Source: Dendrobium chrysotoxum (lineage: Eukaryota; Streptophyta; Magnoliopsida; Asparagales; Orchidaceae). From it: 64,000 bases of DNA. The notes below the pieces were generated by a model. That model was given only the letters and a program-made list of their open reading frames with translations, did not search any database and was not told the origin of the DNA. Of the stretch, positions 45,555 to 56,097 are shown piece by piece (within the stretch, counting starts at the first letter, position 1; every line of letters starts with the position of its first letter). Made by a program: the position numbers and the translations under genes. The stretch is taken from contig CM034307.1 in assembly GCA_019925795.1 (NCBI GenBank), positions 34,807,201-34,871,200 on the forward strand, in the 5' to 3' direction.

Positions 45555-45840
45555 AGAACCTCTGGACGATCAAGTCAGAGCGCTTCGTACGAACATTTCA
45601 TCCTAGACGAACCCTTGGATGATTAAGTCAGAGCGCTTCATACGAACATCTCATCCCGGACAAACCCTTGGACGATCAAGACAGAGTGCTTCATACGAAC
45701 ATCTCGTCCCAGATGAACCCTTGGATGATCAAAATAGAGCACTTCGTATGAACATCTCGTCACGGATGAACCCTTGGACGATCAAGTCAGAGCACTTCGT
45801 ACGATAAGTTCATCCCGTACGAACCCTTGGACGAACCCAA
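45555..45840 (-). repeat. 53-bp tandem repeat in U3 of LTR1
   Basis: The word ggacgatcaagtcagagcg recurs with start points at 45564, 45617, 45670, 45723, 45776 and 45829, exactly 53 bp apart. Each unit also holds TTCGTACGAACAT and CATCCCGGACGAACCC, which are themselves partial palindromes. It lies upstream of the TATA box on the sense strand. Copies are at about 50525-50850 (with an extra partial unit) and 60340-60620. Confidence 0.92.
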
Positions 45841-46295
45841 GTCAGAGCCGTTCGTACAATAAAAACTCATGTATGAATAGTAATTCGTACTGTACGAACT
45901 TAACTTAGAAAAATTTCTTGCCATATGGGTTCGATATGGAGAACATATACTACAGATCGTTCCGTATGATATACAAATCGTACTGTACGATCAGTTTAAA
46001 AAATTAAGTTTTTACTCCTCCATTGTGTATGTGTGCACAGTTATCCAACTTACAATCACACTCTCTTAGACTCAAGAAAAAATAAAATTTATAGATTTCA
46101 TTTACAGTGAACAAATAAACTTGAAGTCTTCAGCATTCTGGAGTGTAGATTTCCTGAAAAATACTTTAGTACACACAACAACAACTCAAATATTTGTTAA
46201 GAGAAAAATAAAACAAGCAATAAGCTTTTGTAATCATCAAAATATAACTTGGATTAGAATTCACTTCAATGAACAGATTTTCTCAAATCATAATA

Positions 46296-46310
46296 ATCTC
46301 CCCCTTTTTG
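46296..46310 (-). promoter_or_regulatory. Polypurine tract of copy B
   Basis: AAAAAGGGGGAGAT on the minus strand directly precedes LTR1. It is identical to the tract at 51301-51315 of copy A. Confidence 0.88.
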
Positions 46311-46994
46311 ATGATGGCAAAATAATTATTATTTAAATGTACAACTTAAGTCATATTTCTCCTAAGATTCCACTAAATGTATACTCCCCTAAGTAAATGA
46401 AGTCCAATGCTCCCTCTAAGGCCTAAGCTCCCACTAAAGAAATGACCTATCCTAAACAAGGGATAAAAGGGAACATACTGAATAAGCGAAGGAAAGGGTA
46501 CCAAAAGGGTAAGAAGAATAAGAATTTAACATGCAAAATAAGCATTACAAACTCGACCCATTATACATAAGCAAAGTACATTTCTACATACACAAGTAAC
46601 TAAAGACTTAAATGCAATAAGTCAAAACAAATCAAGCACACAAAGTCAAACAATAAAAACTTATCAAGCAAACAAAGTCAGACAATTTTAGTCAAACAAT
46701 AAAACTCTTCCCCTTTTGTCAACAACAAAAAGGGACACTCAAATTAGTTGAGAAGTGGAATAATGTTAAATGAAGTTTAACTACAATAATCAGGTCAGAT
46801 GCAAAAATAAAGACTCAAAAGTATTAGATTGCATATTATGTTAAGGAGAAGAAAAGTTGATCTAAAGTAGTAATGTATTAGACAAATTAGTAGCCTCAAC
46901 TTTTGCACAAAAGATGAAATTACATTACCAAAATTCTAAGTCAAAAGTGACAATTATTGATTAGTGAACTTGGAGAAAAATGCTAAAGGAAAGA

Positions 46995-47165
46995 ATAATT
47001 GGCGACATTGCGCATCTTTTCAAAATGTAGGCTAATTTTATGCCTTTTTCTAGATTTGGCGACATTGCGCATCTTTTATTGAATGACACACTTTGTGTGT
47101 CTTTTTACATTTGGCGACATTGCGCTTCTTTTATTGTATGACACATTTTGTGCATCTTTTCAAGC
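46995..47165 (-). repeat. Short repeat block (TTGGCGACATTGCGCATC words), copy B
   Basis: TTGGCGACATTGCGCATCTT occurs three times with variants, alternating with GACACA(C/T)TTTGTG(C/T)(A/G)TC words, spacing about 35-50 bp. The homologous block in A lies at 52010-52165. No frame is kept across it. Confidence 0.8.
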
Positions 47166-47699
47166 TTTGCTTTGTATGTAAGATTCATTCAAACAACACT
47201 ATCTCTGGGTCACAAATACAATAATGAACACATTGATATAGAATGTAAGAGTAATATTAAGACATCAAATATATATTAATTTAGACTAAATAATACATAT
47301 CTAAATAAGACAAAGTAAGATCTTCTAATCATACCTAATCATAACGAAATCTAAATATTTTTGAGAATTTAATGTTATGCATAGAATTTTCTATTGTAAT
47401 ATAAATTCAATTAATATTGTAGAACATTAATCAACTACAGTCGAGAGTTTTAAGATTAGAACATTTTCAATCAATAACATAAAATGATATGCATAGAAAC
47501 ACATGAACATTTCATTTCTGATCATTTCAAAACATAAACAATAGCAAGCTTTACTTTGTAACACAACATCATATGATAAACTTACAAATTTTCTCATAAA
47601 ATAAATCAACAACAAACACAAATCCAAGAAACAACAAAGAAAACTACAATCACATCCATGCCAAGCCAAACACAAGGAATACTAATAGTTGAAGGGACC

Positions 47700-48789
47700 C
47701 TAATCTGGAGGAGGTTGCTGATTGCCAAACAAAGCAAAATAGGTATTTAACGTAGTAATATTAGTGTTCACAGAATCAAATTGGTCCCTAATCCATACTA
47801 TATCTTTCTTGTACTTATCATCTTGCTGCTTCAAATGCGCCTCCATATGATCAAATCTTTGATCCATTCTTTTAAAATGCTGGACCATATTCTGATAGAA
47901 ATTTTAAGATGGTCCAGGTGCAGCTGTAGGTGCAGTTGAAGGAGCAGAAGCAGAAGCAGGTTCATCATCAGAGCTGTCAGCAGTTCCTTCTTTCCCAAAT
48001 AACGCTCGAAAAGAAGCGTCAGTGAAGTAAAGTGGGAGTTAAAAGGTCCAGAAGGATGGACCAGATTGTACTTCTTCTCAAGGATATAACAAATAATGTG
48101 TCCTAAAGCAATATTCTTCTTTCTTTTTACACTAGCCAGACCTATATTGGAGAGTTAGTAAATGTAATCTAGGATTAAATGTGCTTCATCGATAGGTTGG
48201 CCAGTTATAATCAGATAGGTTGTAGAAGAAAGAAGTGGTGTCATATTTATTCGATCTCCCGCCTTAGGAGTAATAGATGTCCTAAACACGTGCTGGATTA
48301 TTCGTGCATTCTTGTTTAAGGAGTCAACCTGGAAATATGAGTGGCTGTGCTTATACCTCTAAGGACTTGGTTCACCTCGGACCAACCATTCTCCAGTCTA
48401 GTAGAAAAGGTATGTCCCCATGTCTCATAGGTTGTTAAGTTAATATATTCCGCTAAATCCTCCTTAGTTATCACAACTTTCTGCTTAAGGACATATGAAG
48501 AAATGACAGAGTGATCCTAATTGAATATCGTGTTGGCCAGGAATACATGAAAAAGGTCCTTGTTAAATGCATAGATCAGAGTCAAAAGAAAAACAAATTG
48601 GGTGGAATCAAACAAAGGCATTATTGCAAAATGAATGTTTTCTTGCAGTAGAATATGGGAAGGGGTGACCTTAGAAGCAGCATACCTAAGGTATGCTTCC
48701 TCATTTTGCTCACTCAGAAAGTTATCATCCCAGTCCCTCCTAGAAGCAGGACCCCTAGCAACACATGCTCTCTTTCCACTGCCCGACAT
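47700..48789 (-). pseudogene. Accessory ORF of copy B, broken
   Basis: Starts at ATG 48787-48789 (MSGSGKRACVARGPASRRD; a second in-frame ATG lies six bases earlier). Open to 48517: WDDNFLSEQNEEAYLRYAA, SKVTPSHILLQENIHFAIM, LIYAFNKDLFHVFLAN. The stop at 48517 is TAA where copy A has the Gln of FNQDH. Downstream blocks include YVLKQKVVITKEDL, where A has a stop, a Ser/Asp/Pro/Ala-rich linker, and a coiled coil (MVQHFKRMDQRFDHMEAHLK) open from 47888. The two copies thus carry different C-to-T stops, so the common ancestor was open at both sites. No transmembrane segment or known enzyme motif is seen. Confidence 0.8.
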
Positions 48790-48844
48790 CTTCAATTCTA
48801 AGCTCTAAAGGGTTTTAGAATGAAAGTGAAATGATAGAAAATGA

Positions 48845-49260
48845 CCCTCCTTTATATAGAAAAAACTTGAAATCGTATAGTACGAACCAACTTCGTACAA
48901 TACGAAATTGATTTCGTCCGGGATGAATAAAAGTTGGTCTAGGACGAACGAAAGCAGTCAAAATGAAATGGTTTTTCGTAAACTGCTCGTCCCAAGGCGT
49001 CCTTTCATATAGGCTTTTTGACTTCCTGATCGTACAGACGATGATGTGTTCGTCCGGGACGATCAGAAAATTAAAGGATCGTTTAGGTGATGGTTAGAGT
49101 CATCCTCATACGAAATGACACTTGGATCGTACAGACGAATGATGTATTCATATGCACGATCATCAATAATAACTGACACTAAGCGTGATTCCTCCCCCAT
49201 TCGTACAGACGAATTTCATGCAATCGTATAGTACGATGATGTCATCGTACAATGCGAATA
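48845..49260 (-). promoter_or_regulatory. Internal promoter-like block, copy B
   Basis: TATATAAA on minus at 48851-48858, about 60 bases before the accessory ATG. Upstream on the sense strand are U3-like words: TCGTATAGTACGAAC, TCGTACAATACGAA, TCGTCCGGGACGATC. It matches copy A almost base for base. Confidence 0.65.
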
Positions 49261-49502
49261 GATAAAATAAAACAAACTTTAATCTCTCCAATCTTACAGG
49301 TTTCAACACTCAACTACAGAACAATTTAAACAAATATTTTAATTTTTTATTTAAAAAAAATGACAACACAAAGGATACCAATAAAATATAAAACACTAGA
49401 ATGCTTATCTAGTGATCGAGTAACCTTCTAAAGTATTTCTATTTTCAAAATTAACCATGATTGAATTTCAAAAAGTATATTAAATAATAATTTTTGAAAT
49501 TA

Positions 49503-49514
49503 GCTCTGATACCA
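49503..49514 (-). promoter_or_regulatory. PBS next to LTR2
   Basis: GCTCTGATACCA on plus, that is TGGTATCAGAGC on the sense strand, two bases from the LTR2 end. It shows that LTR2 acts as 5' LTR for copy B. Confidence 0.92.
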
Positions 49515-49516
49515 CT

Positions 49517-51300
49517 TAAAAGTACGAATAGGTTGTTAGACCTATTGCTCACGTCCCTAGGCTAACCAAGAGGGGGGGGTGAACTGGTCCTTTAAAAAAT
49601 TACTCTTAGAATTTTAGAAAATCTTAACCTAATCATACAGTGCGAACACACTTCGTACAGTACGAACAGAGTTAATTTTTTACTTCCTTTAAATCACAGA
49701 ATTTCAACCACAAAAAGAAAATAAAATGCGAAAAAAGAACAATGCAGAAAAGTAAACAGTAAGAACAAAGAACACAAGAATTTATAGTGGTTCGGTCAAA
49801 CACGACCTACACACACTCCCTAGAGACTCCTTCTCTAGGTATTGCACTAAACTAAAGTGACTCTCCTTTTGCCCCCACAGCAAGGTAGAGAAGCCTTAAC
49901 AAACTCTCTTCCACCAAGTCGGTGCGATAGAGAACCGTCGTTCTTTTTCACCCTCCTGGTGATGGCAGAGAACCAAACATCCTTTTACACTCTCCAAGTG
50001 CGGCAGAGAACCGTCATCCTTTTTCACCCTCCAAGTGATGGCAGAGAACCGTCATCCTTTTTCACCCTCCAAGTGACGGTAGAGAACCATAATCCTTTTT
50101 CACCCTCCAAGTGACGGCAGAGAATCGGAATCTTCTCGAACAAAAACTCTTGTAAAAGTCTCCAAGGAAGATAGGAAGATGCTAGAAGAACAAGTAAAGA
50201 AATCCTCACAATTGGATAACCTTGTGAATCCCTTCACAATTTTCTCTTCAAAGATTTCTCAACACTCACTCCCAAATACTCTCCCAATCACTCCCCCTTT
50301 CACTCTCCAAAAGTATTTTCATAGAAGGATTTCTCCTTCAGTCAGTTTTAAGTCATGTATATACTTGGGATAAGAAAAATCATCCAAAAACTAAAAATTC
50401 CAAGTTTAATCCGCACCAATCGTCCCGTACGATCGACGATCATACTGTTTGAATAGTTCAAAATATTGAACAATCCGTCCCGTACGAACCTTGAGATGAA
50501 CAGGTCAGAGTCGTTCATATGAATATTTCGTCCCGTACGAACCTCTGGACGATCAAGTCAGAGCGCTTCGTACGAACATTTCATCCCAGACGAACCCTTG
50601 GATGATTAAGTCTGAGCGCTTCGTACGAACATCTCATCCCAGACAAACCCTGGGACGATCAAGCCAGAGCACTTCGTACGAACATCTCATCCCGGACGAA
50701 CCCTTGGACGATCGAGATAGAGCGCTTCGTATGAACATCTCGTCCTAGATGAACCCTTTGACGATCAAGTCAAAGCACTTCGTACGATAAGTCAGAGCAC
50801 TTTGCACGATAAGTTCATCCAGGATGAACCCTTCGACGAACCCAAGTCAGAGCCATTCGTACAGCAAAAACTCATGTATGAATAGTAATTCATATTGTAC
50901 GAATTTAACTTAGAAAAATTTCTTGCCATATGGGTTCAATATGGAGAACATATACTATAGATCGTCCCGTATGATATACAAATCGTACTGTACTATCAAT
51001 TTAAAAAATTAAGTTTTTACTCCCCCATTGTGTGTGTGTGCAAAGTTATCCAACTTACAATCATACTCTCTCAGACTCAAGAAAAAATAAAATTTACAGA
51101 CTTCATTTACAGTGAACAAATGAACTTGAAGTCTTCAACAATCTGGAGTGTGAATTTCCTGAAAAATACTTTAGTACACACAACAACAACTCAATTATTT
51201 GTTAGGAGAAAAATAAAATAAATAATAAGCTTTTGTAATCATCAAAACATAACTTGGATTAGAATTCACTTGAATGAACATATTTTCTCAAATCATAACA
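49517..51300 (-). repeat. LTR2 of the A/B array (shared)
   Basis: Starts TAAAAGTACGAATAGG (TG decayed to TA) and ends AATCATAACA. It is flanked by a PBS on the left and a PPT on the right, so it serves copy B as 5' LTR and copy A as 3' LTR. It contains the C-tract, terminal hairpin at about 49820, hairpin array 49940-50120, TATA-like box at about 50358, and the 53-bp repeats with an extra partial unit near 50780-50810. Length is 1784 bp. Confidence 0.92.
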
Positions 51301-51315
51301 ATCTCCCCCTTTTTG
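51301..51315 (-). promoter_or_regulatory. Polypurine tract of copy A
   Basis: AAAAAGGGGGAGAT on the minus strand immediately before the TGTTATGATTTGAG start of LTR2. This is the expected plus-strand primer site. Confidence 0.9.
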
Positions 51316-52708
51316 ATGATGGCAAAATAATTATAGTTTAAATGAACAACTTAAGTCTTATTTCTCCTAAGATTCCACTAAATATATACTCCCCCTAAGT
51401 AAATAAAGTCCAACGCTCCCTCTAAGGCCTAAGCTCCCCCTAAAGAAATGACCTATCCTAAACAAGGGATAAAAGGGAACATACTGAATAAGCGAAGGAA
51501 AGGGTACCAAAAGGGTAAGAAGAATAAGAATTTAACATGCAACACAAGCATTACAAACACTACACACTATTCACAAGCAAAGCACATTTCTACATACACA
51601 AGCAACTAAAGACTTAAATGCAATAAGTCAAAATAAATCAAGCACACAAAGTCAATTAATAAAAACTTATCAAGCAAATAAAGTCAGATAATTTTAGTCA
51701 AACAATAAAACTCTCCCCCTTTTGTCAACAACAAGAAGGGACACTAAAATTAGTTGAGAAGTGGAATAATGTCAAATGAAGTTTAACTACAATATTCAAG
51801 TCAGATGCAAAAATAAAGACTCAAAAGTATTAGATTGCATATTATGCTAAGGAGAAGAAAAGTTGATCTGAAGTAGTAATGTATTAGACAGATTAGTAGC
51901 CTCAACTTTTGCACAAAAGATGAAATAACATTACCAAAATTTTAAGTCAAAAGTTACAATTATTGATTAGTGAACTTGGAGAAAAATGCTAAAGGAAAGA
52001 ATAATTGGCGACATTACGCATCTTTTCAAAATGTAGGCTAATTTTTTGCCTTTTTCAAGATTTAGCGACATTGCGCATCTTTTATTGAATGACGCACTTT
52101 GTGTATCTTTTTACATTTGGCAATATTGCACATCTTTTATTGTATGACACATTTTGTGCATCTTTTTAAGCTTTGCTTTGTATGTAAGATTCTTTCCAAC
52201 AACACTATCTCTGGGTCACAAATACAATAATGAACACATTGATATAGAATGTAAGAGTAATATTAAGACATCAAATATATATATTAATTTAGAATAAATA
52301 ATACATGTCTAAATAAGATAAAGTAAGATCTTCTAATCACACCTAATCATAACGACATCTAAATATTTTTGAGAATTTAATGTTATGCATATAATTTTCT
52401 ATTGTAATATAAATTCAATTAACATAGTAGAACATTAATCAACTACAGTCGAGTGTTTTAAGATTAGAACATTTTTAGTCAATAACACAAAATGATATGC
52501 ATAGAAACACTTGAACATTTCATTTCTGATCATTTTCAAAACATACACAATAGCAAGCTTTACTTTGTAGCACAACATCATATGATAAACTTACAAATTT
52601 TCTCATAAAACAAATCAACAACAAGCACAAATCTTAAAAACAACAAAGAAAACTACAATCACATCCTTGCCAAGCCAAACACAAGGAATACTAATAATCG
52701 AAGGGACC
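51316..52708 (-). other. Non-coding 3' region of copy A with short repeat block
   Basis: Apart from the repeat block at 52010-52165 (GGCGACATTACGCATC, AGCGACATTGCGCATC, GGCAATATTGCACATC variants), the stretch is AT-rich and without frames that persist between A and B. A and B are close to identical here, so the region is a stable part of the element. Confidence 0.7.
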
Positions 52709-53794
52709 CTAATCTAGAGGAGGTGGATGATTGCCAAACAAAGCAAAATAGCTATTTAGCGTAGTAATATTAGTGTTCACAGAATCAAATTGGTCTCTAA
52801 TCCTTACTCTATCTTCCTTGTACTTATCATCTTGCTGCTTCAAATGCGCCTCCATATGATCAAATCATTGATCCATTCTTTCAAAATGCTGGACCATATT
52901 CTAATAGAAATATTGAGATTGTCCAGGTGCAGCTGTAGGCGTAGTTGAAGGAGCAGAAGCAGGTTCATCATCAGAGCTGTCAGCAGTTCCTTCTTTCCGA
53001 AATAATGCCTGAAAAGAAGCTTCAGTGAAGTAAAGTGGGAGTTCAGAAGGTCCAGAAGGATGGACCAGATTGTACTTCTTCTCAAGGATATAGCAAATAA
53101 TGTGTCCTAAAGCAATATTATTCTTTCTTTTTACACTAGCCAGACCTATATCAGAGAGTTAGTAAATGTAATCTAGGATTAACTGTGCTTCATCAATAGG
53201 TTGGCCAGTCATAATCAGATAGATTGTAAAAGAAAGAAGTGGTGTCATATTTATTCGATCTCCTTCCTTAGGAATGATAGATGTCCTAAGCACGTGCTGG
53301 ATTATTTGTGCATTCTGGTTTAAGGAGTCAACCCGGGAAACATGCGTGGGTGTGCTTATACCTCTAAGGACTTGGTTCACCTCAGACCAACCATTCTGCA
53401 ATCTAGTAGAAAAGGTGTGTGCCCGTGTCCCATAGGTTCTTAAGTGAATATATTCACCTAAATCCTCTTTAGTTATTACAACTTTCTACTTAAGGACATA
53501 TGAAGAAATGACAGAGTGATCCTGGTTGAATGTCATGTTGGCCAGGAACACATGAAAAAGGTCCTTGTTAAATGCATAGATCAGAGTCAAAAGAAATATA
53601 AATTGGGTGGAATCAAACAAAGGCATTATTGCAAAATGAATGTTTTCTTGCAGCAGAATGCGGGAAGGGGTGACCTTAGAAGTAGCATACCTAAGGTATG
53701 CTTCCTCATTTTGCTTACTCAAAAAGTTATCATCCCAGTCCCTCCTAGAAGCAGGACCCCTAGAAACACATGCTCTCTTTCCACTGCCTGACAT
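52709..53794 (-). pseudogene. Accessory ORF of copy A, broken
   Basis: ATG at 53792-53794. Open to 53486: MSGSGKRACVSRGPASRRD, FLSKQNEEAYLRYATSKVT, LLTLIYAFNKDLFHVFLANM, then SSYVLK and a TAG where copy B has Gln. It continues as VVITKEDLGEYIHL, then 53401-53159 (QNGWSEVNQVLRGIST, SIIPKEGDRINMTPLLSF, MTGQPIDEAQLILDYIY, stop), then HIICYILEKKYNLVHPSGP, an acidic/Ser/Pro/Ala linker, the coiled coil (FDHMEAHLKQQDDKYKED, NTNITTLNSYFALFG) and a Pro-rich end. Total length if open would be about 360 residues. The block FNKDLFHVFLAN followed by VITKEDLxEYIHL has the look of the plant putative transposon protein domain, which I infer and cannot test. It sits after pol where SIRE elements carry an env-like ORF. 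Confidence 0.8.
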
Positions 53795-53859
53795 CTTCTA
53801 TTCTAAGCTCTAAAGGGTTTTAGAATGAAAGTGAAATGAAAGAAAATGACCCTCCTTTA

Positions 53860-54245
53860 TATAGAAAAAACCTAAATTCGTACAGTACGAACCAACTTCG
53901 TATAATACGAAATTGATTTCTTCCGGGATGAATAAAAGTTTGTCCGGGATGAACGAAAGCAGTCAAAATGAAATAGTTTTTCATAAACTGCTCATCCCGA
54001 GGCATCCTTTCGTATAAACTTTTTGACTTCCTGATCGTACAGATGATGACGTGTTCGTCCGGGATGATCAAAAATTAAAGGATCGTTCAGGCGACGGTTA
54101 GAGTCATCCTCATGCGAAATGACACTTGGATCGTATAGACAAAAGATGTATTCGTATGTACGATCATCAATAATAACTAACACTAGCCATGATTCCTCCC
54201 CCATTCGTACAGACGAATTTCATGCAATCGTACAGTACGAATAGA
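53860..54245 (-). promoter_or_regulatory. Internal promoter-like block, copy A
   Basis: TATATAAA (minus strand, 53866-53873) lies 72 bases before the accessory ATG, with a palindrome-rich upstream part (TTCGTACAGTACGAA at 53877-53891, CGTATAATACGAA, CGTCCGGGATGAT, TCGTACAGTACGA near 54229). The combination of such words plus a TATA box is otherwise found only in the LTR U3. Confidence 0.65.
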
Positions 54246-54447
54246 CAAAATAAAATAAACTTCATCTCTCCAATCTTACAGGTTTCCAACACTTAACTAC
54301 AGAACAATTTAAACAAAAATTTTAATTTTTTATTTAAAAAAATGACAACACAAAGGATACCAATAAAACATAAGACACTAGAAAACAAATCACTTGCAAT
54401 GAACATACCAACAAACACATATAAACACACATTTACAGAATTTTCAA

Positions 54448-56066
54448 TTAAGCATTTAAATCAATTACACCTAGCCTTGTCCTTAACATGTTAAAAGGGT
54501 CAAAAGCTAAGGGTTTTGTGAAAATATCTGCAAGCTGATCTTTAGTAGCGACATGATGTAGTTCAATTTCCCTTTTGCTACATGATGTCTTATAAAATGA
54601 TGTCTTATATCAATATGCTTGGTTCTAGAATGTTGAATAGGATTCTTTAAAATACAAATGGCACTAATGTTATCACAAAAGATTAGAATGGTTCCAATTG
54701 AAAATTCTAAGTCACTCAATTGTTGTTTCAACCAAAGCACCTGTGCTACACAACTCCCAAAGGAAATATATTCTGCTTCAGCTGTAGAAAGTGCTACTGA
54801 ATTTTGTTTTCTACTGGACCAAGATACTAATGAATTTCCAATGAATTGACATATCCCAGAAGTACTTTTTCTATCCACCCTACAGCCTGCAGAATCAAAA
54901 TCTGAGTATCCAATAATATCAAAAGAAGAACTATTCTTAGGATACCAAATCCCTAAATTTTGAGTTCCCAGAAGATATCTTAAAATCCTTTTCACTGCTA
55001 TCAAATGTGATTCCTTTGGATCAGCTTGAAATCTAACACATAAGCAAATACTAAACAAGATGTCAGGTCTGCTAGCAGTGAAATAAAGCAAAGATCCAAT
55101 TATTTTTCTAAACTTCTTTTGACCAAGAGATTTTCCCTTAGGATCCTTATCTAATAGTACTAAGGAACTCATGGGTGTAGTTACTGGTTTAGTATTATCC
55201 ATTTCATACTTTTTGAGGATATCCTTAACATATATAAATTGATAAAGAAAAATTCTTTCCTCACTTTGCCTTATGCTAAAACCAAGAAAATAACTCAAAT
55301 CACCCATCAAACTCATCTCAAATTCACTACTCATTATCTTTGAAAATTCATCACATAAATTTTTATCAGTTGATCTAAAAATGATGTCATCCACATATAT
55401 TTTTATAATGAGTATTTCATTTTCAATTCTTTTCAAAAATAGAGTGGTGTCCACACTTCCTTTAACAAATGATCCGTTAAATAAGAAAGTGCTTAACCTC
55501 TCATACCATACTCTAGGTGCCTGTTTTAGTCCATATATTGCCTTTTTTAATTTGAAAACATGATTAGGGAATTTAGAATTTTCAAAACCTAGAGGTTGCT
55601 CAACATAAATATCCTCTACTATCACCCCATTCAGAAAGGCACTCTTAACATCCATTTGATACAATTTAAAATCTTTAAAACATGCAAAGGCTAACAAAAC
55701 TCTAATTGCTTCAAGTCTTGCTACAGGGGCAAATGTCTCCTCAAAATCAATTCCTTCAATTTGATTATACCCCTTAGCTACCAATCTAGTCTTATTTCTC
55801 ACAACAACTCCTGAATCATTCATTTTGTTTTTGAACACCCACTTAGTTCCAACTACACTTTGATCTATTAGCCTTTCAATTAGCTCCCAAACATTATTTC
55901 TCTTGAATTGATTTAACTCTTCTTGCATGGCCAAAATCCAAAATTCATCCAAAAGTGCTTGTTCTATATTAGTGGGTTCAATCATTGAAATAAATGCTGA
56001 ATGATTTACCTCTTTCCTCAAACCATGCCTAGTCTTAACTCCTTCACTTGGTTCTCCTAAAATCAA
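54448..56066 (-). pseudogene. Reverse transcriptase and RNase H of copy A, nearly intact
   Basis: Open for 519 residues from 56066 to 54507. Key boxes are KWVFKNKMNDSGVVVRNKTR, LVAKGYNQIEGIDFEETFAP, MDVKSAFLNGVIVEDIYVEQ and KAIYGLKQAPRVWYERLS, then IYVDDIIFRSTDKNL with catalytic YVDD intact (the G of FGST is R), SEFEMSLMGDLSYFLGFSIR, and KKYEMDNTKPVTTPMSS. RNase H boxes are GYSDFDSAGCRVDRKSTSG, LSTAEAEYISFGSC and FCDNISAICILKNPIQHSR. A one-base frameshift near 54570 diverts the last 20 codons; the true C-terminus reads HHVATKDQLADIFTKPLAF, TRLGVIDLNA and stops at 54448. In the family it copies element RNA to cDNA. This is the best preserved enzyme in the window, but upstream stops make it unlikely to be translated. 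Confidence 0.9.
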
Positions 56067-56097
56067 TTCTTTAGGATGACTTCTAACAAATTTTTAT

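Larger units (their letters stand above)
44545..46295 (-). repeat. LTR1 of the A/B array
   Basis: Starts TGAAAGTACGGGG, ends ATCATAATA (ACA decayed). Blocks: C-tract about 44597, TTATAGTAGTTCAGTC at about 44805, terminal hairpin 44842-44862, hairpin array 44960-45150, upstream hairpin about 45243, TATA box 45375-45382 (TATATAAA on minus), U3 with a 53-bp tandem repeat at 45555-45840, and the TGTGTGCACAGTTATCC block. Compared by eye with the other two LTRs it differs at a few percent of sites, mostly transitions. Confidence 0.92.
46296..49516 (-). mobile_element. Internal region B of the array, gag-pol deleted
   Basis: It matches 51301-54382 of copy A from PPT to just before pol. After 49400 a 7-base filler (atgctta, 49401-49407) joins it to the sequence matching 59215-59323 of A, that is the first gag codons and the PBS. 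About 4.83 kb (54383-59214 of A) is missing. The filler suggests end joining. What remains is PPT, repeat block, accessory ORF, internal promoter, gag start and PBS. The stretch 46311-46990 is AT-rich non-coding sequence. Confidence 0.9.

Noticed and set aside
45000..45840. CRISPR-like regularly spaced repeats (38 and 53 bp)
   Set aside because: The units are contiguous with no unique spacers, lie inside plant LTRs and recur in every LTR copy. They are minisatellites or hairpin arrays, not CRISPR.
49531..51300. LTR start placed at TGTTAGACC
   Set aside because: With that start the PBS would be about 17 bases away and no TSD fits. Using TGAAAG gives a 2-base spacing to the PBS and perfect TSDs for E and A/B.
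44545..51300. Two independent insertions of A and B side by side
   Set aside because: There is no TSD around the middle LTR, and one TSD pair spans the whole array.
52709..53794. Accessory ORF as a retroviral-type env
   Set aside because: No signal peptide, no clear transmembrane anchor and no cleavage-site pattern could be seen. The position alone is not enough.
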